Assembly (NCBI GenBank): GCA_051294375.1
Contig: CM119271.1
Coordinates: 13,702,372-13,766,371 of the forward strand
Source of the DNA: Paraspadella gotoi
Taxonomy: Eukaryota; Chaetognatha
Direction: 5' to 3'
Length of the DNA: 64,000 nucleotides
This document shows positions 31,530-42,200 of the stretch, in pieces (the stretch's first letter is position 1; every line of letters starts with the position of its first letter). The translations under genes and the position numbers were made by a program. The notes beneath the pieces were generated by a model. The model worked only from the letters and a program-made list of their open reading frames with translations. It had not been told where the DNA came from and ran no database searches.

Positions 31530-34113
31530 ATGGATTCGTTGGAAGGTAAGTTCGATTTTGTAACTCACTCTAAATATAACTTAATAACCTTAAGTTGTAA
31601 TTTCAGGCCCTGATGTCATCAACTTGGAATTGATTTTCGAGAGAATCGAGTCGTTGCTCCGCGAATTGAAGGTCTTCGACTGGAAGGCCTCCATCGTCGA
31701 GCGATCCAAAGTGGTCGTGGAGAAAATTCAGGTGATGCGGGCGACCAGCGAAGCCTTTGACAGGTTACCCAATTTTAAAAAAGCGCTCTCGGGGGACAAC
31801 TGTCCTCTCGAAGAAACCTTAACCGGGTTGCGAGGTAATTCCGTCAAAGCGGCGTCGATTAGCGTCGGAAGTTTTGCCGCGAACCGACGTAGGTGTCTCT
31901 CGAACCGAGTCGACGATCCTTCCGTTGCGCGTGTCAAGCGGCCGAGATGCGTGGAATCGCGGTCCACCCGCGTCGTCAAATACGCTCGAGGAGACGATCG
32001 CGGGCCGAAGAGAAGTCGCGGCACACCGAATCGGTCGCGGAGAACGCGCGTGAATCGTAGCGGCGTGGCGGCGTCGAAAAAATCCCGAAGGTTCGATTGC
32101 GCTCTGTGCTCGAGCAGCTTTTCCAAGATTCAGAATCTGAAGATTCACACTGAGATTGTGCACGAGGGAAAGAGACACTCTTGTCCCAAGTGTGAGAAAA
32201 CCTTTACGCGTAAAGACGTGCTCAAAAATCACGTCCTGGCTTTTCACGTCGGAAAGCGGTTCCCCTGCGAAGAATGCGGCAAAGAGTTTACGTTTCTCGG
32301 CGCTTTGAAGTATCACCGAAAGGTCATTCACGAGGGCGTTAAAGTAGCCGAGAGACGCAAGGCTGGGGAGGAGTCTAAAGGCGCCGGCGTCAAAGCCGAA
32401 CGTCCTCGCGTCTCTTTTGACTGCAAAACGTGTGATCTTAGCTTCGACGAAGCGGAGGGACTCAAGAGGCACACCGCGCTGTCCCATCGTCTCGATGGCT
32501 CCGCTGGAAAGAAAAATGGCCGGTCCGCAGAAACGGATTCTCGTCCAGGCGGTTCGAAGCATGCTTGCCTTCTCTGCGACCGTTCCTTCTCCCGATCCAC
32601 CTATCTCCGTGCCCACGTTGAGGCCGTCCACGAAGGTGTTCGCTACGATTGCGACTTTTGCCCGCGCCGGTTTGGTCGAGCGCAGACACTCAAAAATCAC
32701 ATCAAGGTTGAGCACAAAGGACAGAGGTTCGATTGTGAAACATGTGGCAAGACTTTCACTCAGGCGGCCTCGCTCAAGAAGCACGTCGACACTCTCCATT
32801 TGGGCAAAAGAGCCAAATGTCCTGACTGTAATAAAGAATTTACCGAGATCGGTTCCCTCCGCGTGCACCGCGCTTCCGTACACGAGGGACGTCGATTCAA
32901 GTGTCCGTCTTGCGACAAGGAATTTACCGATCCGTCACATGTCCGTTTGCACGTAAAGAGCGTGCACGAAGGTCGCCGATTTCGATGCGGTCATTGCATC
33001 AAGTCTTTCGCGCACGCGACGACGTTGAAAAAGCACGAGAGAACTCACGTCAACGCGGGGAAGTGCGGAGTTGTTTGCGACGAAGAAGAACCGAGAGAAA
33101 CGACAGAGGCTCCAGTAAAGCGAGATCGGCATTTGCCGGAAGCGGTCGCCAAATCGCCGGAGGGGCAGGCACCAGCGCAGGAGCTGCAGCATTTGGCGAA
33201 CAGAGATCCGAAATCGGGAAATCCGCAGCATCATCACCAGTATCCCGTCACTGCGGCGGCGGCGGCGGCGACGTTTCAACAGCAAGCCGAGTATCTCAAC
33301 AACGTCATCTTCCACATCGTCGCCGCTTCGCAACAGAATCCCGGCGAAGTCAAAGACTCGCGCGGGATCGTCGGTGTTGACGACGATGCCGTCTCTGAAG
33401 TCGGCGTCGGATCCTGTGAAGCCGGTTCCAGATGGAAGGGGAAGACAGACCTGGATCCTTTCCACGATTGGTCTTCCGTGAGACTGACTAGTCTGGAATC
33501 TCCGACCTCTTATTCTCGAGGGTAATTTCTCGACTGTATTAACGATTGATGATCTAAATGTAATATTTGATTAACATAGCAATTTTAATTGTTTTAATTC
33601 TTCGTAGGCTATCCCCGATCCCCACCCCTTCTTCCTTCGCTACGTCTCGCCTCGATTCTCCGCTGAGTCAGATTCCGACACCGGAACCACTCGACGATCC
33701 GCTGCATCACCATCCGCGCCTCGATCCTGCCTCGCCGCTGCATCAGCCGCCTTTAGAGACTTCGCGGGCGAGCCCGGGCCACGACGGCCGCTCGATTCTC
33801 GCCCGCGTAGATTCGCCGCTGATTAATCAGAATCAGTTCGCGACGCCGTCGACGACGAACGCGGTATTTCCGGAGGCGTCGAAGGCGGTGGTGGAGGGGC
33901 CGTTGGAGGGGATGCCGGCGATAGAAACTGTGAGTTTGCAGATTCATACACGTTTCGTTAACTAATTTTTTTTCTTGTCAATTCATAAATAATAAAAGTA
34001 CAAACATTAAGGGAAATACAAATTTCTATCAGGCGCTGGAAGCCAACTTTGCTCCCATCTCTCCATCGACCGACTCATCCCGACCGTTCACGCTTATTCC
34101 ACCGAATTGTTAA
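31530..34113 (+). CDS. C2H2 zinc-finger protein with ten fingers
   Basis: Four exons, 31530-31545, 31607-33521, 33608-33929 and 34033-34113, give 777 residues. The N-terminal part (about 150 residues) is basic in its second half and has no recognised domain. Ten C2H2 fingers follow in two clusters. Fingers 1-4 start FDCALC, HSCPKC, FPCEEC and FDCKTC. After a linker of about 30 residues, fingers 5-10 start HACLLC, YDCDFC, FDCETC, AKCPDC, FKCPSC and FRCGHC. Linkers are of the H-x(1-2)-GxR/KGxR type rather than the TGEKP of Krueppel fingers. A Gln/His/Ala-rich, then Ser/Pro-rich C-terminal tail follows. It is probably a nuclear DNA-binding regulator; no orthologue is recognised. The start codon sits in a five-codon first exon. 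A 354-codon open frame antisense to the fingers is a shadow. Confidence 0.85.
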
Positions 34114-34227
34114 AATTAGCTTTAATTTTAGAATCAATGTTTCGCTTTATACTATTTATTTTGTGTTCGGTTACTTGTCTTGTCTTCACGCTTGCGATAA
34201 GATTTTAATTCTCATTCGGACGAAACT

Positions 34228-37200
34228 ATGATTCGGTCGTGTTTGACCCGACTCCCTCGTCCTCTTCATCTCCACCACGCGAGGATCCGCCCCGCCACCA
34301 CTCTCGCCGCCGTCGTCGAGACGTGGACGACGCAGTTCGCCGCCGCCGGAGTCTCTGAGCCCGCCGTCTCTGCCGAACTCATCGCCGCCCATTGCGTCGG
34401 CAAAAAGACGCTGGCCGGCGTCGATCGGGCGTCCAGACTCCCGCCAGCGACGACGGCCAAGATGACGACGCTGGCGATGCAGAGAATGGACGGCGTCCCG
34501 GTGCAGTACATCATCGGAGAGTGGGATTTTAGGTGAGGTTCAATATAAGTTTGATATTTAATAATAAAATTAAATTAAAAGAAATTTGACCAGACACTTG
34601 ACGCTCGAGATGCGTCCTCCGGTGTTAATCCCTCGACCGGAAACTGAGCAACTTGTGGAACTCGTCGTCGAGGATCTAAGATCAAGACTCGCGTCTCGGT
34701 CGCCGTCGGAGACGCCGCTTCGCGTCCTAGAGATCGGATGCGGCTCTGGAGCAATATGTCTCTCTCTTTTACATGAAGTTCCCTATAGCGAAGACGCCCC
34801 TTGGAGTATGAGCGCCATTGATATTAGTGGCGAGGCTGTCGAATTAACGAGCCGTAATGCAGCGTCTTTAAAGTTGGAAGATAGATTAGAGTTGCGGCAT
34901 GCTTCGGTACAGGATCTCGAAAAAGGTGAGAAGCACTTAGTTTATTTTACGGAAATTAGCTTTCTATTTAGTAAAACGATTTTGGTGTTATGTTTTGGAT
35001 AACAGATTTCTTACTTTCGGAGACTACTGTCTTCAATGATATCTCCGAATTATTGTTGCTTTACTTACTTCCTACCTTTCTCAATCTTCCCCCTACGTTT
35101 TCACGATAGCACCATTTGCGGGCCCATTCTCCCTGATTGTCTCCAACCCTCCTTACCTTTCGCCCTCATTCCTCTCCTCTCTTCCGTTGGAGGTTTCTCG
35201 CCACGAAGATCCAGTGGCGCTCTTCGGCGGCGGCGTGGATGGTTGCGAAGTGATCAGCGCAATTCTTCGCTTTGCTGCCGGTGGTGGCGTCACCGCCGGC
35301 GCCGGGTTGTGGATTGAGATTGAGCCATCGCAGAAGGCGACTTTAAAAAAGCTTATAGACACACCTGATTGCAGAGTGCTTGACTTAAAATTAAAAGGAT
35401 TCTTCGAGGACCATAGAAACTGCATTCGGTTCGCAAATATTACCTCAAAATGAGAGATTTATTGCAAAAAAAGGTGGTTATATTTTATAAACTTTTGTTT
35501 TTATTTGTAGTAAATGCATGTCGATAATTGTAGTCAACCTAACCTTTTTTATACCATCTAGGAAAAAAGTATATCACATTTTTAGTAGAGGATAACTACT
35601 CGAAAATTTATTTTAGGTCAAATTGTGGTTATCATTATGTATTAATTTATATTAACCCTTTTCCTTTTATACAGATCACGTGATATTATTATAATAGCCA
35701 ATGTCGGGTTTTTTTAAGAGTTAATCGTTTCCAATTCGTTAAGTTGTTTTAAATCATTTTATAATAAGCCCATTCTTGTTCGCTTGATTAGTGTTAAATA
35801 TAAGGTGATGTTCTTGGCTGTTCGAATATATGCTGCAGGTTATTAATCATTATATCAAAACTGTTTATAAACCACTGACAAACTTTAAGCCGATCTATGC
35901 CATATCAAGGTAAGCCTTCCTATAAAAATTATCGCTCATCATTAGTGCAACTGCCAGTTCACTTCAAGTGAAAGAATCCTTTGGGCATCCCCTTACCATT
36001 ATGCCAATTGTGGGTGTTGGTGCTTCATCATTCCTTCTGCTTATCGAATGATTCTGAGGCTCTTTACAAGTGATCTACCCAACAATCTCCTTCAGCAGCT
36101 TTATCCAATCTACTAGACCCAACTTCTCAAACACAAAAAAGATTATTTTAAATAAAAAATAATAAAAAAAATTATAAACCACTGACAAACTTTAAGCCGA
36201 TCTATGCCATATCAAGGTAAGCCTTCCTATAAAAATTATCGCTCATCATTAGTGCAACTGCCAGTTCACTTCAAGTGAAAGAATCCTTTGGGCATCCCCT
36301 TACCATTATGCCAATTGTGGGTGTTGGTGCTTCATCATTCCTTCTGCTTATCGAATGATTCTGAGGCTCTTTACAAGTGATCTACCCAACAATCTCCTTC
36401 AGCAGCTTTATCCAATCTACTAGACCCAACTTCTCAAACACAAAAAAAATTATTTTAAATAAAAAATAATGAAAAAAATTATTAATTTTTTATTATTTTT
36501 GGTATTTAATTATTTGATTTTATTTTTAAAATTTTTTTTAAATTGGCAATGCTAAAGGCATGGTACCTCTTTTTTGTTTTAAAAAGTGCCATATAATATT
36601 AATATTATGGCCGAAAGATTTGCATTAAGGTTATGAAAAAAGTTTATTGTTATACCTCAATTTGTTGTATGAGAGCATGCCCAGACGAATGTAAACAGTA
36701 ATAAATGCCGAGGGAGGGTACATTAAATATTAAAAAGGTTTTACCCATATTTTATATATTTTTTATTGAATAAATAAACTTTTCAACAATTATGTAATAT
36801 ACTTTTTTCCTAGAAAGTATTTGATTTGATTTGATTTTTCAACTTGTTTTAGAAAAAGTAGTCTTAGTATATTTTTCCTTTTTAGATAGTTTAGAATTTG
36901 AGATAAGAAAAGTTCTCTTTGTTCTTCAAACTTCGTTGTGAAAACAAAGAAAACTTTTCTTATCTCGAAAAAATTGTCTTAAAATTCCATTATCCATAGT
37001 AAATAATATTGTTTTAAAGCCAAAACCATTAGGTTATAAATTTTTTTTTTCAGCTCCATTTTGGCGCCCCTTTTCCCTGGTCGTCGCCAATCCTCCTTAC
37101 CTACCGCTATCCCTCCTTCCCTCCCTCTCAGTGGAGGTTGTTGACCACGAAGATCGGGCGGCGATCTTTGGCGGAGGAAGAGATGGTTGCGACGTAATTA

Positions 37201-37403
37201 GGGCAATCCTTCGCTTTGCAGCCGGTGATGGTGCCACTTCCAGCGCCGGGTTGTGGCTAAAAATATTTCCTACCCAGGAGTCGGCTATCGAAAGTCTTAT
37301 TGCCGAGGAGTCGGGTGGGGCGTTGGATCTGAAGGGATTCTTTAAAGATCTCAAAGGCGTAGTTCGATTCGGGAAGATTGTCAAGAAAAACGTTAAAGAT
37401 TGA
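34228..37403 (+). CDS. HEMK1: HEMK1-type (PrmC) peptide-release-factor glutamine N5-methyltransferase, mitochondrial
   Basis: Exons 34228-34532 and 34594-34925 join to either of two terminal exons, 35110-35453 or 37054-37403 (326 or 328 residues). The enzyme transfers methyl from S-adenosylmethionine to the Gln of the GGQ motif in organellar release factors. The N-terminus (MIRSCLTRLPRPLHLHHARI) looks like a mitochondrial presequence. The PrmC helical N-domain ends in GVPVQYIIGEWDFR. Motif I of the Rossmann fold is VLEIGCGSGAICLSLL, preceded by VLIPRPETE. The catalytic NPPY and the HED-x(3)-FGGG-x-DG block lie in the terminal exon. Both terminal exons start in the same phase (G plus CA or CT), so both make full-length enzymes. 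The gene follows the zinc-finger gene by only 114 bp, and RPS2 starts 145 bp after its end. Confidence 0.88.
35110..35453 (+). CDS. HEMK1: HEMK1 alternative terminal exon, copy A
   Basis: Encodes APFAGPFSLIVSNPPYL, then HEDPVALFGGGVDGCEVI, and ends FANITSK-stop. The acceptor is TAG at 35107-35109 behind a moderate pyrimidine tract. The NPPY catalytic motif and the downstream substrate-binding block are intact. It aligns along its whole length with copy B. No canonical AATAAA was seen directly after it. Confidence 0.8.
35866..36479 (+). repeat. Tandem direct duplication, 307-bp unit, in the HEMK1 intron
   Basis: Positions 35866-36172 repeat almost base for base at 36173-36479, starting TATAAACCACTGACAAACTT. 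Only one or two differences are visible, near the A-rich ends. It is a recent duplication, located between the two alternative terminal exons of HEMK1. Confidence 0.93.
37054..37403 (+). CDS. HEMK1: HEMK1 alternative terminal exon, copy B
   Basis: Encodes APFWRPFSLVVANPPYL, then HEDRAAIFGGGRDGCDVI, and ends VKKNVKD-stop. The acceptor is a strong T10-CAG tract at 37041-37053, better than that of copy A. The shared blocks (NPPYL, VEV or LEV, AILRFAAG, AGLW) show it is a diverged duplicate of copy A that has kept the catalytic residues. It lies 1.6 kb beyond copy A. Confidence 0.8.
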
Positions 37404-37548
37404 GTTTGATTTGATTTGGTTTTTAATGTTTTTATATAAACATCTTTCGACTTGTATTTAGCCTTGCGCTTATTGAATTTTATTATTTTTTTGTTACGCT
37501 TTCTAGTCTTTTTCACTATTCTCGATTCACCCTCTCGTCGATCACCAA

Positions 37549-38801
37549 ATGGCGGACGCTCCGACTCCCCCACCTCCCGCTCCGACCGGTGGAGACAGAG
37601 GTGGTTTCCGCGGCGGGTTCGGTGGAAGAGGCAGGTTAGTTCCAGTCATAATGATTAGTAACATTACACTAAACGTATTATATACTTATTAACGTTATCA
37701 TTTACTATTATTACCTCCAGGGGCCGCGGACGAGGTCGCGGTCGCGGTCGTGGACGCGGAAAGGAGGAGAAGTCGGAGTGGATCCCCGTGACGAAACTGG
37801 GTCGTCTGGTCAAGGACGGGAAGATTCGCTCGCTGGAGGAGATCTACCTCTTTTCGCTGCCGATCAAGGAACACGAGATCGTCGACTTCTTCTTGGGATC
37901 CTCGCTCAAGGTTGAGTTTCGTCCAACTTACCAATACTCGATTTAATATTTGTAATCAATGTTTGGCCGTAACGTTTTCAGGACGAAGTACTGAAAATCA
38001 TGCCGGTTCAAAAGCAAACGCGCGCGGGCCAACGGACGAGGTTTAAAGCCTTCGTAGCCATCGGCGATTCCAACGGTCACGTCGGACTCGGCGTCAAGTG
38101 CTCCAAGGAGGTGAAGGGAGTTCGTGGAGTCGTCGACGTTGTCTTTGGGAACGAAGCCGATGTTTAATTGTTCCGCCATCAGGTGGCGACGGCGATTCGA
38201 GCCGGCATCGTCCTGGCGAAGCTCTCCGTCATTCCCGTCCGTCGCGGATATTGGGGCAACAAAATAGGGAAGCCGCACACTGTGCCTTGTAAAGTAACAG
38301 GTGAGATTTAGGATATTTTGTTTTCAATTTCTCCTTACAATCGTCAATCGTGAGTTCACGTGTTGAGTTTCTCTATTTACAATCGTTACGAGTTTTCAAT
38401 TTAAGAATTTTTCGTCAGGAAAATGCGGAAGCGCGGTGGTTCGTTTGATCCCAGCTCCTCGAGGGACTGGCATCGTCGCCGCCGGGGTTTCCAAGAAACT
38501 CTTGCAGATGGCTGGTGAGTCGATCTGTGATATTCGCTTTACACAAGTACAGCTTTAAATTTCAATTAAATTTCAATTTCCAGGTATCGAAGACTGCTAC
38601 ACTCAAGCCCGCGGCGCTACCTCGACCCTAGGAAATTTCGCCAAGGCCACCTACGCCGCCATCTCCAAGACGTATTCCTACTTGACGCCCGACTTGTGGA
38701 AGGAGACCGTCTTCACCAAGCCGCCCTTCCAGGAGTTCACCGACTTTTTGGCCAAACATCACAACCCGAGATTCCACGTCAAGAAGCAAGTCGTCGAGTG
38801 A
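37549..38801 (+). CDS. RPS2: 40S ribosomal protein S2 (uS5)
   Basis: Six exons, 37549-37634, 37721-37910, 37982-38110, 38183-38300, 38419-38514 and 38584-38801, give 278 residues, near the usual animal length. The N-terminal RG/GR-rich tail ([15 protein letters not shown]) is followed by the uS5 double-stranded-RNA-binding fold: [57 protein letters not shown], then the C-terminal domain with [19 protein letters not shown] and [11 protein letters not shown]. All introns are 69-118 bp. The region before the start codon is rich in C/T tracts (TTTCTAGTCTTTTTC), in keeping with a 5'TOP leader of ribosomal-protein mRNAs. This is the most certain gene in the window. Confidence 0.97.
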
Positions 38802-39211
38802 AATCTGGCGATCCGTCGGCAAGTTGCGTTTCACTATCAATTTAATGGGCATTCCGTTTTATTTATTCTGATTCTCAGTCAATTTAATGGCCGTTTTCTT
38901 TTTACACTGATTTACATTCGAGGATACATTCGTATTAAATATCAGATGGACTTTTTTGGTCTCGTGACGATTTATACCGTGATATTTTTCCTTTTTCTAT
39001 TTTTCGTAGATGTCAGATGTTATTACTCCATGCCGCCTTTTTCACATAGTTTTACGTGATTTTCTGGTAAACTGTAAACGCTCTACGTAGTTTTGTTTTG
39101 TTATTTTTTCCCCCTAGATGCGCTGGTTTTTAGCTTTAGCCTTAGTTGCTTAGAATAAAAGAGAAGCCAAGAAAATCTGCCGATGATTCAAAAATAAATA
39201 AAAACAAAAAG
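38802..39211. other. Intergenic spacer RPS2 to COP1
   Basis: A 410-bp AT-rich spacer between two plus-strand genes. ATTAAA near 38934 and AATAAA at 39154 are possible RPS2 polyadenylation signals; the second is close enough to the COP1 start to lie in its 5' UTR. No other feature is seen. Confidence 0.5.
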
Positions 39212-42200
39212 ATGTCGCAACCCTCGACGTCTTCGTCGTCGTCGTCGTCGGTTCTCAAGCGGCCCGCTCCTTCATCGACGTCGCCCTCGTGCTCCCGCAA
39301 ACGCGTCGCCGGCGATTCCACCGCCCACTTGACGACCAGCTGCAACGTCCTCCACGGAGGCGTGGCGGCCGAGACAAAGGACAACGACTTTCTTTGTCCG
39401 ATTTGTTTCGGCGTCGTGGAGGAAGCCCACGTGGCCAAATGCGGTCACAGCTTTTGCTTCAAGTGCATCATGAAAAGGTGATTTTTGAAAACGGAATGAG
39501 AGATTTCATCAGAAATTAGATAATAATACCCTAAAATAAATTTAAATTCTCTTCTTAAAACTCTCCATTCAATCCCCACAGCCTGAAATACTCCGCCCAG
39601 TGCCCAACCTGCCGTTCTACCATCGGCGACCCCTCTCAACTCTTTCCCAACCATTCCCTCAACGACATGGCCCTCAAGTTTAAGCGAAACAAGTCTGTTT
39701 CGTCCTTCGAGTCCTCGCCGACGGCGTCCTCCTTTCGCCGCTACCCGATCCTCAACGATCTGGCTCCGCTGCTGCAGCGGCTGGACGCTGACACACCAGA
39801 CGAAGGCTTGGAGCTGCGCCGCGTGGACGAGCTGCTGCGGGCGCTTACGGAGAAAAAGGCGGCGCTGGAATCGCGCAACGAACTCTTCGACGTCGTCGTC
39901 CTCAAAGAGTTTCTCTCGACGCTGGGGCAGAAGAAGCAGCAGCGGTTGGATCAGTTGCAGGTAACTTATTACTTTAAACTTAATTTGAAAATTTCCGCAT
40001 AGTTTTTAAAAGATATTTAATAAATATAGCTAATATAGCTAATCTAGTTTATTTGTAATATTTATTGTTTTACAAATATTTAACTAAGTTTTTTCCCTGT
40101 TATACATATTCACAGAACGAACTAAATCTCATCACCGGCGACATCGAAATCGTTCACGAGATGGAGGCAAAACTCAAAGCCGTTTATTCCTCCTTTGACG
40201 CCGGATCAGCGACCGCGACGCCGGACGCCGCCGTCCACGGCTGCAAGTGCGGTTCGTCGCCGCTCGTCGAATCTGGTTCGGAGGAATACATGGCCGGGGA
40301 ACAATCGGCGGAGGGTTCGGCCGCCGCTGGTTAGGATTTGCAATTTATTATTTATTTTACATAATTGTTTAATTATAAATGGGAACGTTTCTCCTATTTC
40401 CTTTAACGAGGCGAAAGCGTGGTTCCCTGCGACTCGGACAAACTCCCCCCACGTCCGAAACCCTCGACGCCGCCACAAGCCACGCCCACCAAAGATTCCG
40501 CCCACCTCTCTGGCGAGATTAGCCCCGTGGCCGATCCCGCCCGAGCCCTCGCCTCTCGAAAGCGTAAACTCCACTCCCACTTCGAGGAATTGCAAGCGGC
40601 TTACTTCGATCAAAGATTAAGGGACGAGATCGGATCCGGCGACGACGAGGCTCAGAATATGAAGGTGAGTTCCCGGGGGAATTGGAGGGTTTTTGTGCAG
40701 AATCGATTGGGACACACTACATTCTACACGCAGTTAATAACGTTCAATCGTGCCACGTTTTACACGTGGGACGTGTAAAATTCAACTAAGAGAGAGAGAG
40801 TGAGAGANNNNNNNNNNGAGAGAGAGAAAGAAAGGAAGGTGAGCGATTATTAAAAAATCATCGATGTATCTATTCACCAGGACTGAGTCTGAAGTTCTGT
40901 AAGTCAGAATCAAAAATAGAATACAGTAAAAACTAAGTCCAATTGTTTTCCTGAACCATCTATAAAAAGATCACGCGCAAAACGTATTTCATTTGATTTT
41001 GTAGGGTTTAACACCCATATTTATGCAAAAACATTTCGAAATGTGGCGAGAGTCCTGGTTTATCATAATAATACTCCAGATGTTCACTGAAACCAAGTTT
41101 CTAGAACCTTCCACCTTTGCTTTTCAGTCTTTTGTATTGTATTGTATTGTATATTGTATCTATTGTTTTCTCCTTCTTTTTCGCGTCTCTCGAGTTTCGT
41201 ATAGTTTCCTCGAGATGTCTCTCTCTCGCTTCTTCTATTCGCGTCGCGTCGCGTCTTTTCCTGAAGCGAAGAAAAGCGACAGAGTACAGTTTAGGATGAG
41301 GCGGAATCGATTCACGAAAACTGAATCTGAAGTTTTTTACGTAGTTGTCAAAGTACTAAATTACACGAAGAACTTATCACACGATTTAAAGCATCATTAA
41401 AGTGATCAAAATCGAAACATTGTATTTATGAGTCAATGCTGTAAGGTTTAACCCCCTAATTTTATGGGTAAAATGGGTCAAGTGCACCAGCCTATGGGGC
41501 GATGAAGCTAATTCAGTTTTTTAATATTTACTGCTTGCAAGCGTCTAGAACCTTCGACCTTTGCTTTTCAGGCTTTTATATCGCTTGTTTTCTCCATCTT
41601 TTTCGCGTCTCTTAAGTTTCGTTCAGTTTCCTCGAGATGTCTCTCTCTCTCTCTCTTTTTGTATTCATTAAAGACGCGTCGCGTCTTTTTTCGAAGCCAA
41701 GAAAAGCGACGGAGAACAAAAGGGGAACTGTTAGAAGGGAGTTCGCGTCGCGTCGCCGGTGAAACTGGCTTCTTTTTCTCGTCATTGTTTTCTTTCGATC
41801 TTTTCTTGGTTTCAAGAGTCATTCTTTCTCCGGCGTTCGTTGACGACGGATCACCTAGATTTTTTTCTTTTTTCGGCTAAGACCTTAGCGTCCCACGTGC
41901 GTTTTTTTTTTTTTTTTATGCCCGATACGTTTACGTACGTAGTTAACAAAATCACTTACAACAAAAGTTGATCCGCCGAGACTCTAAGAAGTCACACTAT
42001 GCCATCCACTATTAAAGAAACCTCGACTTTTCCTGACAAACCGTCTCGCGCCGACAACTCGATGCTCGATCTCCTTACCTTTCCGATTCTAACTTCGTCG
42101 CCGGTCTCCCCATCTAGGGCATCCACGCCTTTCGCGACTGCTTGGCCAAGTTCACCCGGTTTTCTAGCCTCCGTCCGCTGGCGACGCTCAACTATGCGGC

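Noticed and set aside
31819-32883. 354-codon open frame on the minus strand, antisense to the zinc-finger exon
   Set aside because: It exists because GC-rich finger codons avoid stops on the opposite strand. It has no domain, and the sense strand has ten intact C2H2 fingers.
41023-41400. 125-aa frame in COP1 intron 4
   Set aside because: Lies in a tandemly duplicated intronic repeat, rich in Phe/Ser/Tyr, with no conserved domain; COP1 is complete without it.
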